Source: Gammaproteobacteria bacterium
Lineage (GTDB): Bacteria > Pseudomonadota > Gammaproteobacteria > Tenderiales > Tenderiaceae
Length of the DNA stretch: 9,676 bases
Reading direction: 5' to 3'
NCBI GenBank assembly: GCA_024276775.1
Contig: JAJRWO010000106.1
Span: 1 to 9,676 of the forward strand
The translations under genes were made by a program, and so were the position numbers. Of the stretch, positions 1 through 6,691 are shown piece after piece (the first letter of the stretch is position 1; every line of letters starts with the position of its first letter). The notes under the pieces were generated by a model. It was not told the origin of the DNA and made no database searches. It saw only the letters and a program-made list of their open reading frames with translations.

Positions 1-1
1 A

Positions 2-313
2 AAACCTGCCGACATACCCAAAAAAGCCTTAATTGAAGAAGGTTTTAGTGAAGACGAGGCGGATTCACTTAAACTGTATCAAGCCATTGGCTGCGATCAA
101 TGCAACGAAGGTTACAAAGGCCGTGTCGGTATTTATCAAGTAATGCCAATCTCGGAAGAAATGGGTAGAATCATCATGTCTGACGGCAGCGCTATCGATA
201 TTGCCGATCAGGCCAAAAAGGAAGGCATCCCGAATCTTCATGATTCTGCGCTGGAAAAAGTGCGTCAGGGCGTCACCAGCCTGGAAGAGATTAACCGGGT
301 AATCACGGAGTAA
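2..313 (+). CDS. pilB: Type IV pilus assembly ATPase PilB, C-terminal fragment (5' end outside window)
   Basis: The frame is open from the left edge to a TAA at 311-313 and encodes the last 103 residues of a GspE/PilB-family secretion ATPase, the cytoplasmic hexameric motor that drives pilin polymerisation. What shows this is a CDQC pair, the second half of the zinc-binding tetracysteine motif of PilB; the first pair would lie just beyond the left edge. It is followed by the family's conserved GYKGRVGIYQVMPIS stretch and the helical tail ending in LEEINRVITE. The Walker A and B motifs are not in the window, so the ATPase core itself is inferred. The gene sits 3 bases upstream of pilC, and the pilC ribosome-binding site overlaps its stop. 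GspE of a type II secretion system is the alternative, but the directly following pilC and pilD, with no gsp genes, favour PilB. Confidence 0.93.
   Translation, partial: KPADIPKKALIEEGFSEDEADSLKLYQAIGCDQCNEGYKGRVGIYQVMPISEEMGRIIMSDGSAIDIADQAKKEGIPNLHDSALEKVRQGVTSLEEINRVITE
307..310 (+). promoter_or_regulatory. Shine-Dalgarno site of pilC, within the pilB end
   Basis: GGAG lies in the last pilB codons and is 6 bases from the ATG at 317. It supports that start and implies translation coupled to pilB. Confidence 0.7.
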
Positions 314-316
314 CAA

Positions 317-1546
317 ATGGCCAAAAAAGTAATAAAAAAACATGACACCTTTCTTTGGGAAGGCACGGATAAACGCGGCAACCGCACCAAAGGTGAGGTA
401 ATGGCGGCTTCGCCTACCCTGGCAAAAGCGGAATTACGCCGCCAGGGCATCAACCCCCTTAAAGTCAAAAAGAAGCCCAAACCACTGTTTAGCGGCGGTT
501 TTAGCAAAAAGCCTATCACACCCAAAGATATCGCCATTTTCAGCCGCCAAATGGCCACTATGATGAGTTCTGGTGTGCCCTTGGTTCAATCGTTTGAGAT
601 TGTTGGTCGCGGCCATGAAAACCCCGCCATGCAGGACATGCTGCTCAAGGTCAAAAGCGATATCGAGGGCGGTAATTCATTTGCTGAAGCACTATCGAAA
701 TTTCCGGATCAATTTGACGGACTCTACTGTAACCTGATCAATGCGGGTGAACAGGCCGGTATTCTTGAAACCATGCTGCACAAGGTCGCCCTCTATAAGG
801 AAAAAATTGAGGCCATCAAAGGCAAGATCAAAAAGGCCATGTTTTATCCTGCCGCCGTTGTGGTTGCCGCCTTCGTTGTTACCACCATTCTGCTAGTCTT
901 TGTGGTACCACAATTTGCTACGATGTTTGCTGACTTTGGCGCTGACCTGCCTGCCATGACCATTATGGTGGTCAACATGTCAAACTTTATGGTCGAATAC
1001 TGGTATGTCGTTCTTGGTGTCATTTTTGCCGCGCTTTATATATTCAAGCAGGCCAATCGAAAATCCCAGGCCTTTCGTGATTTTCTCGACCGCGCCGTAC
1101 TCAAAGCCCCTATTTTTGGCTCATTGCTGCATAAAGCCGCCATCGCCCGTTTTGCCCGGACCTTGTCTACCATGTTTGCTGCCGGTGTGCCTTTGGTTGA
1201 AGCCATGACCACGGTTGCGGGTGCCGCTGGCAATATTGTCTATACAAACGCCATTTTACGCATGCGTGATGACATCTCTACCGGTATTTCGCTACAACAA
1301 GCCATGCGCCAAACCAATTTATTTCCCAATATGGTGGTGCAACTGGTGGCCATCGGTGAAGAGGCCGGTTCTATCGACTCAATGCTGGCCAAGGTGGCCG
1401 ACTTTTATGAAGAAGAGGTAGACAATGCGGTGGATGCCCTCAGCAGCCTGATGGAACCTCTAATCATGGCTTTTCTTGGCGTTATCATCGGCGGCCTGGT
1501 GGTGGCCATGTACCTGCCAATCTTCAAAATGGGTCAGGTTGTTTAG
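317..1546 (+). CDS. pilC: Type IV pilus inner-membrane platform protein PilC
   Basis: This 409-residue protein is the normal length for PilC, the polytopic inner-membrane protein that links the PilB and PilT motors to the growing pilus. It carries two tandem T2SSF domains, at about residues 72-197 and 275-400. The repeats can be seen by eye: FSRQMATMMSSGVPLVQSF against FARTLSTMFAAGVPLVEAM, and AGEQAGILETML against IGEEAGSIDSML. Hydrophobic membrane segments lie at about 178-198, 226-244 and 380-400, the last ending in the typical YLPIFKMG. The lysine-rich N-terminus (residues 1-70) is cytoplasmic. The ATG start is supported by GGAG 6 bases upstream. The gene is co-transcribed with pilB in all likelihood, and pilD follows after 19 bases. 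GspF is the closest alternative, but the context indicates PilC. Confidence 0.96.
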   Translation: MAKKVIKKHDTFLWEGTDKRGNRTKGEVMAASPTLAKAELRRQGINPLKVKKKPKPLFSGGFSKKPITPKDIAIFSRQMATMMSSGVPLVQSFEIVGRGHENPAMQDMLLKVKSDIEGGNSFAEALSKFPDQFDGLYCNLINAGEQAGILETMLHKVALYKEKIEAIKGKIKKAMFYPAAVVVAAFVVTTILLVFVVPQFATMFADFGADLPAMTIMVVNMSNFMVEYWYVVLGVIFAALYIFKQANRKSQAFRDFLDRAVLKAPIFGSLLHKAAIARFARTLSTMFAAGVPLVEAMTTVAGAAGNIVYTNAILRMRDDISTGISLQQAMRQTNLFPNMVVQLVAIGEEAGSIDSMLAKVADFYEEEVDNAVDALSSLMEPLIMAFLGVIIGGLVVAMYLPIFKMGQVV

Positions 1547-1565
1547 CATTAAGCGATCATTTTAA

Positions 1566-2441
1566 ATGACTATCCTCGAATATCTCGATGCCAGCCCGGC
1601 ATTTGTTATCACTGCCGTTGCCCTGTTTGGGGCAACAGTAGGCAGTTTTTTGAATGTGGTCATTTATCGTTTGCCCATTATGATGCAACGGCAGTGGCAA
1701 CAGCAGTGCGCCGAACTCAGTCAGCCAGAGGCAACAAACCCGCCAACAGAAACATTTAACCTCGCCAAGCCTGACTCACGCTGCCCCCATTGCGGCCACA
1801 AGATACGCGCCTGGGAAAACATCCCGATTATTAGCTATCTGTTTCTGAGGGGTTGCTGTTCTGGTTGTGGTGCAAACATTTCTATACGCTACCCGGTCAT
1901 TGAGGCTGTCACTGCGGCACTGTCCGCCTTGGCCGCCTGGCAATTTGGCCTAAGTTGGGAGACTGCCGGAGCACTATTACTGACTTGGAGCCTGGTTTCG
2001 CTGACCATGATCGATGCGGATCATCAGCTCCTGCCAGACAGCATCACTTTACCCTTTCTCTGGATCGGTTTAGGCCTCAACCTGTTTGGCGTCTACACCG
2101 ATCTCGGTTCAGCCGTTATCGGCGCTATGGCTGGCTACCTGGCACTCTGGCTGGTCTACTGGGGCTTCAAACTGCTCACCGGTAAAGAAGGCATGGGCTA
2201 TGGCGATTTCAAACTATTGGCCATGCTCGGTGCCTGGATGGGCTGGCAGGCACTGCCGGTAATCATTCTGTTGTCATCCCTGGTGGGGGCGGTCATTGGC
2301 ATCACCATGATCGTTTTGCGTGGCCGCGACCACAACACTCCTATCCCCTTTGGCCCTTATTTAGCCATTGCCGGCCTGATTGCCTTTTACTGGGGTAGCG
2401 ACATTAGCAATGCCTACATGCGCATCAGCGGTTTGAGCTAA
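1566..2441 (+). CDS. pilD: Prepilin leader peptidase / N-methyltransferase PilD
   Basis: PilD is a bifunctional aspartic protease of peptidase family A24. It removes the leader of type IV prepilins (and type II secretion pseudopilins) and N-methylates the new first residue, in the inner membrane. The 291-residue length is typical. The N-terminal methyltransferase domain carries the tetracysteine motif C73-x2-C76 and C98-x2-C101 (C97 is an extra neighbouring cysteine). The peptidase aspartates are D150 in the MIDADHQLLPD motif and D214 in the GYGDFKLL motif. Their 64-residue separation equals that of D149/D213 in Pseudomonas aeruginosa PilD. Seven or eight hydrophobic segments are visible, starting at residues 13-35. 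No clear Shine-Dalgarno precedes the ATG, so translation may depend on pilC upstream. The gene is complete, with all key residues present. Confidence 0.96.
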   Translation: MTILEYLDASPAFVITAVALFGATVGSFLNVVIYRLPIMMQRQWQQQCAELSQPEATNPPTETFNLAKPDSRCPHCGHKIRAWENIPIISYLFLRGCCSGCGANISIRYPVIEAVTAALSALAAWQFGLSWETAGALLLTWSLVSLTMIDADHQLLPDSITLPFLWIGLGLNLFGVYTDLGSAVIGAMAGYLALWLVYWGFKLLTGKEGMGYGDFKLLAMLGAWMGWQALPVIILLSSLVGAVIGITMIVLRGRDHNTPIPFGPYLAIAGLIAFYWGSDISNAYMRISGLS

Positions 2442-2479
2442 ATGTTGATAAGCGGCCCCTTTCAGGCCACACTCTCAGC

Positions 2480-3085
2480 ATGTTAATTATTGGTCTGACG
2501 GGCGGTATTGGCAGCGGCAAATCAGCTGTCAGCAAGATTTTCATTGAACTCGGCATCCCAGTCATCGACGCCGATATTATTTCACGTCAGGCAGTCAAAC
2601 CCGGCCAGCCTGCCCTCCAGCAAATCAGCCAGGTCTTTGGTGAAGAGATACTCACCGCCAATGGCGAGCTGAATCGCGGCAAATTAAAAAATATCATTTT
2701 CGCCACCGCCGCCAAACGCAAGCAACTGGAGGCCATCCTCCACCCCATCATTAAAAATAAAATGCTGCACCAGGCCAGCCTGCTTGACACTGCCTACTGT
2801 ATTTTTACCATTCCATTGCTCATCGAGGCCGGCCAAATTGATCTTGTCGACCGAGTACTTGTCATTGATGCACCTGACACGCTGCGTCGCCAACGCATCA
2901 AACAGCGCGACCCGCTCAGTGATCAACAAATCAATGAAGTATTTGCCGTCCAGTTATCAGCCCAGGCACGCCTCGACTACGCCGACGACATCATTCACAA
3001 TGATTCAGATCTGACTCAACTTCGTGCTCAAGTGATTGATTTAAACCGCCGATACGCAGAAATAGCGACATCGGAAAAATATTGA
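2480..3085 (+). CDS. coaE: Dephospho-CoA kinase
   Basis: CoaE phosphorylates the ribose 3'-hydroxyl of dephospho-CoA with ATP, the last step of coenzyme A synthesis, in the cytosol. The 201-residue length is usual. The P-loop GGIGSGKS is at residues 8-15 at the very N-terminus. It is followed by the substrate-site VIDAD (D30, D32), then LHPII at 87-91, IPLLIEAG at 111-118, VLVIDAP at 126-132, and the lid region RQRIKQRD at 137-144. The C-terminus has the family's ADDIIHNDSDL pattern. The start at 2480 leaves just seven residues before the P-loop, as in the E. coli enzyme. The gene follows pilD by 38 bases with no obvious terminator, matching the pilD-coaE linkage common in gammaproteobacteria. 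No strong Shine-Dalgarno is visible. Confidence 0.97.
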   Translation: MLIIGLTGGIGSGKSAVSKIFIELGIPVIDADIISRQAVKPGQPALQQISQVFGEEILTANGELNRGKLKNIIFATAAKRKQLEAILHPIIKNKMLHQASLLDTAYCIFTIPLLIEAGQIDLVDRVLVIDAPDTLRRQRIKQRDPLSDQQINEVFAVQLSAQARLDYADDIIHNDSDLTQLRAQVIDLNRRYAEIATSEKY

Positions 3086-3123
3086 AGAAAAATCAGTTTC
3101 ATCATATTGACTGCAAGCAGTGG

Positions 3124-3151
3124 TTTACAGGCTGTCATGATCGGGTAAACT
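3124..3151 (+). promoter_or_regulatory. Possible weak sigma-70 promoter ahead of zapD
   Basis: TTTACA (5 of 6 to the -35 consensus) is at 3124-3129 and TAAACT (4 of 6 to the -10) is at 3146-3151, with 16 bases between. It falls in the only sizeable gap (126 bases) of the plus-strand block. This is inference from consensus matching; such matches arise easily by chance. Confidence 0.3.
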
Positions 3152-3211
3152 AACCCCTCTTAACGTTACTCTCGTCCACGCTAAAATTTGTGAAGAAGTC
3201 CAGCCACAGCC

Positions 3212-4033
3212 ATGCAGCATAAACACCCAACTCAACCTGAGGAATATGATGGACATCGACAAACTGTGCCTAAACAAATAACCTACGAACAACCGCTAAA
3301 CGAACGCATCCGCACCCTGCTGCGGCTTGAGTTCCTGTTTGCACAGGCCAATGCCCATACCAGCCGCCATGATAACTGGGATAACCGCGCCGCTATCAAC
3401 TGTCTGCTCGATATCATCAGCACCTTCAGCCGTTCTGACCTCAAAATAGACGTCATGAAAGAGTTGGAACGCCAGACCATATTTTTAGGAAAACTGGCCC
3501 AAAATCCCCAGGTCGATAGCCGACGATTAGAAACAGTGCTGGATGAAATGGACATCCTGATCGACCACCTGCACGGCCTCAAATCTCAGCACATGGACAT
3601 CCGTAATAACGAATTTCTTTGCAACATCAGGCAACGCAGCCATGTCGCTGGCGGCAGCTGTAACTTTGACCTGCCTGCCTATCATTTCTGGTTATCACAA
3701 CCGGAAGAAAAGCGCATTATGGATATGCAAGGCTGGATGGCTCCATTTGAGCCAATCAAACAAGCCGTTAATCTGGTTTTGCGTCTGATCCGTGATAGCG
3801 CCCAGACCACGAATGAAATTGCCGAAGCAGGCTTTTTCCAAAAATCTTTTGATCAAAACAGTATCTGCCAGATGGTTCAGGTGACACTGACTGACGATAC
3901 CCCCTGTTTTGCCGAAATCAGCGGTGGTGGCAAACACCGGTTTAGCATTCGCTTCCTGCAAACGGCTTTCAACGAACGGGCAACCCAGGTGGACCAAAAT
4001 ATCCCTTTCAAGCTCACCTGTTGCATGTTATGA
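3212..4033 (+). CDS. zapD: Cell division protein ZapD (YacF/DUF1342 family)
   Basis: ZapD is a cytoplasmic FtsZ-associated protein that cross-links FtsZ filaments and strengthens the Z ring. The protein is recognised from the N-terminal YEQPLNERIRTLLRLEFLF stretch (residues 25-43), the central GGSCNFDLPAYHFWL motif (147-161), the helix NLVLRLIRDS (187-196) and the C-terminal HRFSIRFL and KLTCC (242-271). The 273 residues exceed the roughly 250 of E. coli ZapD because of an extra hydrophilic N-terminus of about 20 residues. An in-frame stop just upstream makes the ATG at 3212 the earliest possible start, with only a weak GAAG-type site ahead of it. A GTG at 3266 (residue 19) would give the standard length, but it also lacks a good ribosome-binding site, so the start is uncertain. 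Its stop overlaps the yacG start by ATGA. The zapD-yacG pair next to coaE is the usual gammaproteobacterial order. Confidence 0.93.
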   Translation: MQHKHPTQPEEYDGHRQTVPKQITYEQPLNERIRTLLRLEFLFAQANAHTSRHDNWDNRAAINCLLDIISTFSRSDLKIDVMKELERQTIFLGKLAQNPQVDSRRLETVLDEMDILIDHLHGLKSQHMDIRNNEFLCNIRQRSHVAGGSCNFDLPAYHFWLSQPEEKRIMDMQGWMAPFEPIKQAVNLVLRLIRDSAQTTNEIAEAGFFQKSFDQNSICQMVQVTLTDDTPCFAEISGGGKHRFSIRFLQTAFNERATQVDQNIPFKLTCCML

Positions 4034-4224
4034 GCCAAACGCACGTAGACTGCCCCACCTGCGGCAAAGATGTTATTTGGGATAATGACTCAAAATGGCG
4101 TCCCTTCTGCTGCGAGCGCTGCAAATTGATTGACTTGGGAGAATGGGCCAGCGAGTCACATCGTATCCCTGGTCAAAAGCTGCCCAATCCCGTTGAATCC
4201 AGTGACGACGACACTCTAAACTAG
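4030..4224 (+). CDS. yacG: DNA gyrase inhibitor YacG (small zinc protein)
   Basis: This 64-residue protein belongs to the YacG family. The E. coli member binds the GyrB subunit and inhibits gyrase in vitro. The zinc ligands are visible as C8-x2-C11 (CPTC) and C27-x3-C31 within PFCCERCKLIDLGEW, the family signature. The acidic tail (SSDDD) is typical. I place the start at the ATG at 4030, which overlaps the zapD stop as ATGA, and not at the in-frame TTG at 4021. This gives a normal length and indicates translational coupling, since no separate Shine-Dalgarno is seen. It is the last plus-strand gene of the block; the stop is 3 bases from the stop of the convergent mutT-thiE fusion. Confidence 0.93.
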   Translation: MSQTHVDCPTCGKDVIWDNDSKWRPFCCERCKLIDLGEWASESHRIPGQKLPNPVESSDDDTLN

Positions 4225-4227
4225 GCC

Positions 4228-5169
4228 CTACAGCCCCGGCCACAAACTACGAATGGCTGCAATGCCCTGACCACCGGCAGCAAACGAATCCGTCAAATCA
4301 TCACGGCCAACCCCTCCCAGGGCATAAACCGGCATCGGTACTTCATCCACCAGCCGGCGCATTTCATCCCACCCCAAGGGTTCAGTATCCGGGTGGCTTT
4401 GAGTCCATTTAATGGGGGACAACAGAGCAAAGTCTACCTCTAATTTAAGCGCCTGCTGTAGCTCCGCCTCGGTGTGACACGAAGCCGCCACCAGCAACTC
4501 TTTAGTCAAAGGCCGTTGCGCTAAAGACTGCAATTTAGCGCTACTAAGCTGAACACCATCGGCACCAACCTCCGCTACCCACTCCGGCTCGCCATTCAAT
4601 AACAAGCGTGCACCAAAGGTGTGGCAACGCGCCACCACTTGCCTAGCCAATACTTTATATTCATCTGCCACCATGCCCTTGGCACGCAACTGCACCAGGC
4701 CCACCCCCTGTTGCAAAGCGATTTCAAGATTGGCCAGAAACGCATCCGTTGCCCCAGGCGACGGCGTAACCAGATAACAGTCCGGCAGCTGCACCGCAGC
4801 AATAATCGGCCGATTGGCTTTAGGAAAGTCTCTTTTTTGCAAATCATCAACCATACACCATTCGACCAACTGCCCTTCGCAACCGTGTGGCTCACCACTA
4901 AAACCATCCAGCCGCCAGACATCCAGCAACACCGCCTTGTCTGGATAGCAGTGCCTAACTCGTATCAGTGGTCTGGCCTGCTCAACTCCAATGCCTAACT
5001 CTTCGTACAATTCACGCGTTAAGGCAGCCAGCACATCTTCACCAGCTTCCACCTTACCGCCCGGAAACTCCCACAGCCCCCCCTGATGTTTATCCAGCGG
5101 ACGTTTAGCAATCAACACCTGCCCCTGGTCATTACAAATCACAGCCACAGCCACATGCACATATTTCAT
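4228..5169 (-). CDS. mutT: MutT (8-oxo-dGTP pyrophosphatase) fused to a ThiE/TenI-like domain
   Basis: Residues 1-130 form a MutT Nudix hydrolase, which cleaves 8-oxo-dGTP to the monophosphate and keeps oxidised guanine out of DNA. The Nudix box is complete at residues 38-60: GGKVEAGE, then seven residues, then RELYEELGI. Metal ligands E53, E56 and E57, and the base-recognition residues E98 (in CEGQ) and N119 (in KANRP), fall at the same numbers as in E. coli MutT. Residues 131-305 form a thiamine-phosphate-synthase-like TIM barrel: QLRAK at 160-164, GADGVQL at 202-208 and ALGGVG at 283-288. Several ThiE catalytic positions are changed: the usual ND pair is N192-G193, the aspartate after the GADGVHL-like strand is absent, and the PxFxTxTK loop reads SPIKWTQ. 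Thiamine synthesis is therefore doubtful. Such fusions are common in gammaproteobacteria near zapD-yacG. No Shine-Dalgarno is obvious; the start matches the MutT N-terminus. Confidence 0.92.
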   Translation of the reverse strand: MKYVHVAVAVICNDQGQVLIAKRPLDKHQGGLWEFPGGKVEAGEDVLAALTRELYEELGIGVEQARPLIRVRHCYPDKAVLLDVWRLDGFSGEPHGCEGQLVEWCMVDDLQKRDFPKANRPIIAAVQLPDCYLVTPSPGATDAFLANLEIALQQGVGLVQLRAKGMVADEYKVLARQVVARCHTFGARLLLNGEPEWVAEVGADGVQLSSAKLQSLAQRPLTKELLVAASCHTEAELQQALKLEVDFALLSPIKWTQSHPDTEPLGWDEMRRLVDEVPMPVYALGGVGRDDLTDSFAAGGQGIAAIRSLWPGL

Positions 5170-5208
5170 AGCAATTTTTTAAATGTTAATCATGGTGAAA
5201 ATAACAGG

Positions 5209-5682
5209 TTAAACCTCAGCAGCAGCGCGCAATTTTTCCGTGTTGATCGCATGACTGCTGGCAAAACCTTCAATATAGCGACCCGACTCAGGGCGAAAGC
5301 GATAAAGAGAAAAGTCAGAAAATTGAAACATCATCTCGGCATCAGGCAGACGAGCCAAGTAAAGGCTTTTAAGTTCACCATAAGCCTCATCATCACGATT
5401 AACGGGGTCAACCCGGCCCTGCAAAGTCAAACGTGCTAACTGCTGTGGATCACTCTGACCATCATCGACCTCACTCAACGCCAACGACACCCACGGCGCC
5501 GCTTCAATATTGCGAGTATGTTTAGCCAAACGGCTCAAATGCAATACCAGCGTGGAAAAATTTGCTTCGGCAACAAAGGCTACCCACGAAACATAAGGCT
5601 GCTGCTTATCCTGCGTCCCCAAACAGGCCCAACGCTGACCACGCAGCAGTTGCGCCAGCCGAGATATGTCCATGGGCGTCAT
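5209..5682 (-). CDS. Pyridoxamine 5'-phosphate oxidase-like FMN-binding split-barrel protein (HugZ-like)
   Basis: The protein resembles the HugZ branch of the PNPOx-like split-barrel family, whose members bind FMN or haem; some degrade haem. The diagnostic stretch is LVLHLSRLAKHTRNI (residues 45-59), preceded by LGTQDKQQPYVSWVAF (21-36) and followed by WVSLALSE and the DPQQLARLTLQGRV segment (78-91). It ends in RYIEGFASSHAI (135-146), matching the usual end of the barrel. At 157 residues it has the barrel only; the C-terminal DUF2470-type domain of full HugZ proteins is absent, so haem degradation should not be assumed. I chose the ATG at 5682 because the earliest in-frame ATG (5736) would overlap the upstream gene by 38 bases and adds a hydrophobic stretch without family similarity. 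It starts 16 bases after the upstream stop, so the two are probably co-transcribed. Substrate unknown. Confidence 0.8.
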   Translation of the reverse strand: MTPMDISRLAQLLRGQRWACLGTQDKQQPYVSWVAFVAEANFSTLVLHLSRLAKHTRNIEAAPWVSLALSEVDDGQSDPQQLARLTLQGRVDPVNRDDEAYGELKSLYLARLPDAEMMFQFSDFSLYRFRPESGRYIEGFASSHAINTEKLRAAAEV

Positions 5683-5698
5683 TGCTGTTTTTTTACAC

Positions 5699-6067
5699 TC
5701 AAACGTATACATCCAAAAAGCCAATACGATCAACATCAGCGGGCTGAGTTAAAAGGGCGTTGGTTTGATAGGCCGCCAGGGCACGGTCAGTCTGTGAATG
5801 ATAGCCCTCGGTCGAACGCGCACGCTCGGCCTGATGCTGGGCTAAAAACGCCTCTTCACTCACCCCGGAAGGCTGCCGTTGAGCTTGCTTGTTAAGCAAT
5901 TCACCTTCAAGTGTTTGCTCAGCCGGTGAACGGGGGTTAGCTAACTGAGCAGTACTGAGTTGCTGACGCTGCTGCATCTGTGCCGCAGCATCTTGTGGCC
6001 GTTGCGCAGCCTGAGGCTCATACCTCACCACATTACTTGAATAATGCGAAATAGCGGCTGCGCTCAT
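5699..6067 (-). CDS. Hypothetical Gln/Ala-rich protein, 122 residues
   Basis: I do not recognise a named family. The 122-residue product starts MSAAAISHYSSNVVRY and is rich in Gln and Ala (QAAQRPQDAAAQMQQRQQ region, residues 19-36). It has a likely helical, charged middle (LEGELLNKQ, EEAFLAQHQAERARS) and a C-terminal block RALAAYQTNALLTQPADVD followed by a hydrophobic end, GFLDVYV. There is no signal peptide, membrane segment or cysteine, so it is probably cytosolic and largely disordered or helical. The AAYQ and terminal DVYV elements are reminiscent of small hypothetical proteins seen in other gammaproteobacteria, but that is from memory. Evidence for a real gene is its length, its protein-like composition, and its place 46 bases after the yfaZ-like stop and 16 bases before the HugZ-like start, on the same strand. 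No strong Shine-Dalgarno is seen. Confidence 0.65.
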   Translation of the reverse strand: MSAAAISHYSSNVVRYEPQAAQRPQDAAAQMQQRQQLSTAQLANPRSPAEQTLEGELLNKQAQRQPSGVSEEAFLAQHQAERARSTEGYHSQTDRALAAYQTNALLTQPADVDRIGFLDVYV

Positions 6068-6113
6068 ATTGTCTAAAGCTTACCCCAACGCCTTGTTAAA
6101 ACATGTTAACGGA

Positions 6114-6680
6114 CTAAAACGACATCCTTAACCCCAGGTGCCAACCCTTATCCAGATCCACATCACGATCCCTGGATAATTGCGCCCGCACATTACGATA
6201 ACCAACATAGACGGCAGCTTCCGGCAAAACTTCATACTCACCACGAGCACTAAAGTCCCAAAACTTTTCTGCATCACCAAAGGTGGTCACATCCGGGCCG
6301 AAATAAAACTGGCTGACCAGGCCCAAGCGGTTCTGTTTCGGTGGCACAAACCAAACCTTGGCTCCCAGAGCAACACTGCCCACATCATCGCCACTGTCCA
6401 GCGAAACACCGTAGCCCTTGATGCCAACGCCAAAATGCAGGCCAGGCGCAGCACTACCCGCTTCACCCATCATTTCAATACCACCGAGAATCATCATATT
6501 ATTTGACTCGGTATACATAAAACCAAAATCAGCGTCGGTGTGTCCCGTGCCGCTGTAACTGATGGGGGTGGAATAACGCAGCAAGGCAGTGTCATTACTC
6601 ATACTCAAATCCAGCTCACGCGCTCCCGCCTCAGCCGCCAGTACACACAACAGTGCGGCAACACTTGCTCGCAATTTCAT
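6114..6680 (-). CDS. YfaZ-family outer membrane beta-barrel protein
   Basis: The 188-residue product has a clear signal peptide, MKLRASVAALLCVLAAEAGA, with likely cleavage after residue 20 before RELDLSMSND. The mature part shows alternating amphipathic strands (for example GLHFGVGIKGYGVSL, VGSVALGAKVWFV, RLGLVSQFYFGPD, AAVYVGYRNVRAQL) and ends in a C-terminal phenylalanine (LGLRMSF), the usual outer-membrane barrel insertion signal. The overall pattern, beginning with a SNDTALLRYSTP-like first strand and about 180 residues long, matches the YfaZ family, whose function is not established. The start is set at the ATG at 6680: GGAG at 6688-6691 is 7 bases upstream of it but only 1 base from the earlier ATG at 6686. 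It is the first gene of the four-gene minus-strand block, although cotranscription with the rest is only inferred. Confidence 0.82.
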   Translation of the reverse strand: MKLRASVAALLCVLAAEAGARELDLSMSNDTALLRYSTPISYSGTGHTDADFGFMYTESNNMMILGGIEMMGEAGSAAPGLHFGVGIKGYGVSLDSGDDVGSVALGAKVWFVPPKQNRLGLVSQFYFGPDVTTFGDAEKFWDFSARGEYEVLPEAAVYVGYRNVRAQLSRDRDVDLDKGWHLGLRMSF

Positions 6681-6687
6681 AGCCATA

Positions 6688-6691
6688 CTCC
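6688..6691 (-). promoter_or_regulatory. Shine-Dalgarno that decides the yfaZ-like start
   Basis: GGAG on the minus strand lies 7 bases before the ATG at 6680 and 1 base before the ATG at 6686, favouring the inner start. Confidence 0.65.

Noticed and set aside
3110..3121. ACTGC-AA-GCAGT inverted repeat after coaE, considered as a terminator
   Set aside because: The stem is only 5 bp with a 2-base loop and no T-tract follows.
4021..4029. A TTG start for yacG three codons upstream
   Set aside because: The ATG at 4030 gives the ATGA overlap with the zapD stop and the normal YacG N-terminus; TTG has no ribosome-binding site.
4621..4998. A 125-residue plus-strand frame opposite mutT-thiE
   Set aside because: It is antisense to a well-supported gene, with a composition typical of a reverse-complement shadow and no motif.
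5206..5216. AGGTT-A-AACCT palindrome at the end of the HugZ-like gene
   Set aside because: It is short, overlaps the stop codon, and has no T-tract or partner site; likely chance.
5683..5736. An 18-residue N-terminal extension of the HugZ-like protein with a hydrophobic start (MLIVLAFWMY)
   Set aside because: It overlaps the upstream coding sequence, is too short and irregular for a signal peptide, and the family similarity starts after the ATG at 5682.
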